Position numbers and translations under genes: made by a program. A stretch of 64,000 nucleotides of DNA from Citrus sinensis (Eukaryota; Streptophyta; Magnoliopsida; Sapindales; Rutaceae): positions 7,068,001-7,132,000 of the forward strand of contig NC_068557.1 in assembly GCF_022201045.2 (NCBI RefSeq), given 5' to 3'. Shown piece after piece: positions 59,819 to 64,000 of the stretch (positions are counted from its first letter, which is position 1; each line of letters starts with the position of its first letter). Under the pieces are notes generated by a model. The model was not told the DNA's origin, searched no databases, and saw only the letters and a program-made list of their open reading frames with translations.

Positions 59819-60209
59819 TAGGTGTCTGTTTAGTATGACTTATTTAATGGTCTTAAGTGCTTATTTAATTTCATAAACTCTTATAATAATTTTTGTTATT
59901 TTTTTTCTAAATAGAGCTTTTGAAGCTTAAATAAACTATTTTACCTCTACTGACAAAAACTCAAATTTTTTACTTTTGGAGTAGAGGTTGAAAAGCTTTT
60001 TTAAATGTTAAAATATCTAAAATATCATCTACTTATTTGACAATTTTATTTTATTCTTTTCATATGATAATTTTAAAAAACTTGCCTATTAAAGTAATTT
60101 CATAAATTTTTAATAAAAATTTTTATTCACAACCAGACAACTAAAATTTTTATTTATAAAATCTCTACTTAAATAATTTCTACTTGAAATGCTCTACCAA
60201 ACAGAGCCT
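59819..60209 (+). mobile_element. MITE with aggctctgtttgg-type ends
   Basis: The left end 'aggtgtctgtttagtatgac' is an imperfect inverted match to the right end (reverse complement 'aggctctgtttggtagagca'). The interior is AT-rich. A related copy lies at 28840-29170 in opposite orientation. Confidence 0.55.
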
Positions 60210-60257
60210 AAATTGTGGGGAGATGTATTTATTTCATCCATAAGAAAAAGTTTTAAT

Positions 60258-61255
60258 TAGAGGTGGACATAACAAAATGGGTTTGGTTCAGTACTTTTTT
60301 ATTAAAAAAAAAAGATAAATACGAATTGAGAATCGAACTTAAATTTAGTTCGATTCTTGGTTCAAATTCTTACAATCGGTACTAAAATAATAAAAATTAA
60401 TTATATTTTTATATTTAAATAACACGTAGTGACATGACATAAGAGGAAATAAAAGGTAAACTCATGTTCTAAAATTATTAAATGATGTAAGAAAAATAAG
60501 AAAAAATTACATATCTAAAAAATTGATAAATCAAACTCGAATCGGTTCGGGTTCGATTTATGTTCTATTTTGATTCCTTTCGGATCAAAATCACTGAATT
60601 AGTCGAATTCTCTATTTCGTGGCTACAAGTCTACCACTAATGCCACTTGTTGCATGGCACCGCACAAGGCATGTATGCGCGCATGAGTATGAAGATAAAA
60701 GTTGAAATCATCACTTTTAGATCAAAATCACTCAACGTGTCCAAGTCCTAAATTTCTAATGAAAGAGCATATATGCCCATGTGAGGTTGGCCAAATGGTT
60801 TGACCCCTCGTTTATTTTCATAAGGTAGGTGTATTTCGGAGTTCCTATCAGGGGTGTCAAAAATATCTGTTCGATTTGGGCAATATGGGTCGGGTATTAT
60901 CCATTTTAAAGATGAAGTTAGGTTAGTCTCGGGTATCACTTAATAAATTTGAAATTCGGCTTGGAACTTAGATTTTATTGAAAAAATAATTATAAAATAT
61001 ATATTATTTTAAATAATTATATTTATTTGACCCATTTATTACATACATGTAAAGTTTTTAAACATTTAAAGCTCTTATTTTCATGTCTAATTTCATTTAA
61101 ATAAATTTAAAAATTACAAAAAAATTAATAAAAAATATGCATATATAATAATAAAAATATAAAATTCGGATTAAAAAATCAAGCCTAATGCCGGCTTTTT
61201 AAGCCTAGTCCACGTACCTAAAAATTACATCTTTGCCAACCCTAGTTCCTACGGG
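60258..61255. repeat. Two further degenerate elements with ggttcg/gggtatt words
   Basis: A first block (about 60260-60640) repeats 'aatcgaac', 'ggttcgg' and 'cgattc' around an AT core. A second (about 60850-61250) runs from 'aggggtgtcaaaaatatc' to 'atctttgccaaccctag', an imperfect inverted end pair. Both resemble the other hAT-like elements. No genes. Confidence 0.35.
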
Positions 61256-61422
61256 CTATGGCTATAGACACCCAAATTTGGGTGCCGTTCAAGTTTGACG
61301 TATTTTTAATTGCTGGCTCAAATTCGCGTTACTTGTGTTGAATCAAGTGTTTCACATTGATGGCCGCTCGGACAAATCATCTTCACGCCAGTTTTTTATA
61401 AGAAAAGTTAAAGCCCACAATT

Positions 61423-61445
61423 CCCCCCCCCCCCCCCCCCCCCCC
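61423..61445. repeat. Poly-C tract (23 C)
   Basis: Second long uninterrupted C run in the window. Confidence 0.9.
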
Positions 61446-62113
61446 TCCTTAAATCTTAAACCAATTTTGTATGTGATTAATTTTCACTAAATGACTTCAA
61501 AATCACTCATGACAGACGCATCAATATTTTATACGAAGTACTTTCTCTGAAGATGCTTTACTGTCGAGCACTTTCTTCTGATATAAGGCGGCAAAATTTA
61601 TTAAAAAAAATCCTAATTAAATACATTCTCTAATCAATCATGAATACTGCCTCCCATCACATGCATTAAATGACCCCAAAAAAATAAAACAACATAAATT
61701 CCAACTTGATAGCTAGCATGAAAATGGAAGTTGCCAAGAAACATAAAGGGGGTGAAATCGAAAGGACACATGCGTACCCTACATGTGGCTGCGGTTTAGG
61801 GACAAAGCAAAAGAAAGCCAAGGCTTAGAGCGTGGAAACAATTCACATGGGATGATACCATTACATGATCGTCGTCATCATCATCATCCTCACAATTTCC
61901 TGTCACAGGCTCACAGCTCATGTGCCCTAAATCCCACATCTTCCCCACCATTTTCTATTCCCATTATAATTCAATTTCTTTAGCATCAACTTTTTTTTTC
62001 CCTATTTTATTGTCCTTTATCTTTATGTATTATATTGGGACAAGCCTTCTGCATATGTGCACCATTGCACATGGGTATGGCCATTAAATAGCATTAATCA
62101 CAAAATACACATC

Positions 62114-62166
<53 letters not shown>

Positions 62167-62790
62167 TTCCAATAGTCTCTCTGCCTTTATCAATAGGCTA
62201 TCCCAAATCCTCAGCGTATATATATATATATAGGGAGCTACTGCACTGCACCATCTTTATATAACATTGGTCACGCATTTCCTTATTGATTACAATACTT
62301 TTATTGTACTTGGGCAATTGCCTTAAGACCTTCACGTATTTCATTATTAGTAACAATTGATCATTTTTATAGTACAATTAATAAAAATTATTATAAAAAC
62401 TACAATATTATCAAGCTGGCTCTAAATTTAATTAGAATATTTCTTATTTATGCATAATAAGCAAAAATTTAAAGCCGTACTATTTCCTCCGTAAATGGTT
62501 ATTGACATTTAACTTATTGTTTTTATTTACTTTAAATATATCTACATTTTTCTTATTAAATTAATTATTAAATTTTTACCATATACATGGTTCAAAAATA
62601 TTTGAAAACGTTATTGCAACCACAACGCATCACACCAATTGTACTTTCCAATGGTTTCAAGAAATATCTGCTCATATATTTTTCCCTAAGACCTCAAATC
62701 TCTTTGAGCTTACCTTAGTCAACATAAGAATAGTGACAAAATCACAAATTTTTTGTACAAATTGACATAAAATGAATATATTAACTACTC
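61446..62790. other. Intergenic with (AT)n microsatellite
   Basis: No gene recognised. A pure AT repeat runs 62116-62163 and a shorter one lies near 62217-62231. The stretch 61740-61985 is less AT-rich but shows no convincing coding signal. Confidence 0.5.
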
Positions 62791-62794
62791 TAAG

Positions 62795-63115
62795 TTTAGC
62801 CACTTCGGCCTTGGTCGAAGTGGTGGGCTGCTGCCCTTACAAGCGATTCAAGCCCCCACAAAAGTATTGTGGGGGTTAAATATTCTTAATATTTATAAAT
62901 CTTTCTCCCTTGCAAAATACGAGTGGAGTAGGAACATCTCTCGTTTGTGAGGGCTATTTGTCTAGGCATGTATTTTATAGAATTTAATGTGATAATATAA
63001 GTCACAACCGTATATATATGATTGTAAATATCAATATAATATATCTACTATAATAGCAGTTGTTGTAAATATTTGTGCAATGCAATAATATGATGTATAA
63101 TCACTATTAAAAAAA
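62795..63115 (+). mobile_element. SINE-family copy 3 with poly(A)
   Basis: The head contains 'ttggtcgaagtggtgggctg' (A-box-like) and 'gcgattcaagcccccac' (B-box-like, GGTTCGAATCC relative). The body has 'cgagtggagtagg' and 'tttgtgagggc', and the end is 'ttaaaaaaaaaa'. Best-preserved of three related copies. Confidence 0.55.
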
Positions 63116-64000
63116 AAAGTACTCTAAGTTTATATATAAGATTAAAAAACATGTGGGTATGAGGTGTTTCAATCTAAACCATACAATCATGCATGTAGTA
63201 TTAATTTATATAAAAATTTATACCTCCATCAGCATTATTTCGTAATGTGTGTCCGGATATTGTAGAAATTATTTTCAAAAACACGTTTTTCACTGAGTAA
63301 AAGTACCAGTAAAAGCGAAATCAGCATTAGGTTTAAACGCGAAATCAGTTACAGGCTTCTAGTCAATCCGTAACACAAATATCTTTATCTCGTGGTAAGT
63401 GGAGAACTGAAACTTTACTTAAAATTACAGGTTTAGTTGCAACTAACTGAGCAAGGTAAGTTCCATGATTGTCCGAACGCTCAGGAACGACCCATCCGAT
63501 CTTCATCACGAAAGTTGACCGGCATTGACAGATGAATCAGATGGTCAGAAGCTGGCGATGCAGAGACGTAAAAGGGGCGGTGAACACATGGGAATGTCTG
63601 GGGAGGGGTAGTAAAATAATGAGACAAAGCTTAAAATAAGCAAGGAGCACTAAAGAGACGGTCACAAGGGCACGTGGGTTGCAGATTCCTCATGGTTAAT
63701 AAACTACTGGGGGCGACTTTCCAGTTATACCGTTGAGACCCCAACTTCCTCAAACAGCTGTTACATAGCTGTCCTATCTTAACCCCTCCCATGTGACCCC
63801 TTTGCTCCCACATTTGCGAGGAAGAAAAGATTAAAAAGAACATCTCATTTTTTCTTTTTCTTTTTTTCTCTTTTCTTTCTCACACCTCAGAACTTTAAGC
63901 TTAATTAAAACCCCTCAATCACGTTGTCGTTATATAACTCGAACCTTTGCCGCTAGAGAAACTCATTTGGTGTAGTTTCTTCCTGTGTCTCTGTGTTTGT
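63116..64000. other. Intergenic; possible leader of a gene beyond the window
   Basis: From about 63850 the plus strand becomes C/T-rich ('ttttctctttctcacacctc', then 'ttcctgtgtctctgtg'), as plant 5' UTRs often are. A gene may start just past 64000. The upstream part (63460-63800) is relatively GC-rich. No coding region was recognised. Confidence 0.35.

Noticed and set aside
63631..63843. 70-codon minus-strand ORF near the window end
   Set aside because: No motif; looks like promoter-region DNA of a gene beyond the window.

Overview
The window is nuclear DNA of a flowering plant, most likely a woody eudicot. The evidence is AT-rich intergenic DNA, split genes with GT-AG introns, plant-only families (ROP GTPase, LOB-domain protein, FAR1-type transposase) and many plant transposons. 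Citrus-like is my guess from overall character and is not proven here.

Host genes, left to right: a RABA1-type Rab GTPase (6620-7679, minus); a 19-exon TypA/BipA-type translational GTPase with an organelle-type leader (8985-17931, minus); a ROP/Rac GTPase (20165-21261, minus); a LOB-domain transcription factor (27484-28340, plus); a short glucosidase II beta-like ER protein with a C-terminal membrane segment (49461-51231, plus); a single-exon PPR protein of the At1g06270 type (52533-53564, plus); and a papain-type cysteine protease (55031-56537, minus). They are ordinary single genes with no visible functional cluster. I rebuilt the exon structures by hand from splice sites and reading-frame continuity.

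The centre (29639-48803) is a nested transposon complex. The outer layer is a decayed Mutator-like element (MULE) with long terminal inverted repeats, a broken FAR1-type transposase (minus) and a remnant of a GRF-type zinc-finger/coiled-coil gene (plus). Three later insertions sit inside it, each with target-site duplications: a solo LTR (29734-31046, CTCAT), a 202-bp MITE (35002-35203, 9-bp duplication) inside the transposase, and a complete 12.5-kb Athila-type Ty3/gypsy retrotransposon (35727-48232, ATCTC) whose two 1.39-kb LTRs are nearly identical.

The most unusual content is in the retrotransposon. Between integrase and the 3' LTR it carries three intact sense-strand accessory ORFs: a small membrane/coiled-coil protein, a 185-aa basic protein with a Cys4 motif resembling the nucleic-acid-binding cysteine-rich proteins of carla- and mandariviruses, and a full-length LOG-like (cytokinin-activating family) protein whose catalytic signature is altered. 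A mobile element carrying a possible silencing-suppressor-like protein beside a cytokinin-pathway-like protein is the best candidate here for an undescribed system. The LTRs also carry clustered TTGAC and TGACGTGGC motifs suggesting stress-responsive transcription.

The remaining intergenic DNA holds hAT-type non-autonomous elements, three copies of a tRNA-like SINE family, a five-copy ~150-bp tandem repeat (57.3-58.1 kb), an array of a short ACGACTTGTCATA-like motif (2.9-3.7 kb, inverted at 4.7-4.9 kb), AT microsatellites and two long poly-C tracts. No tRNA, rRNA or CRISPR was seen.
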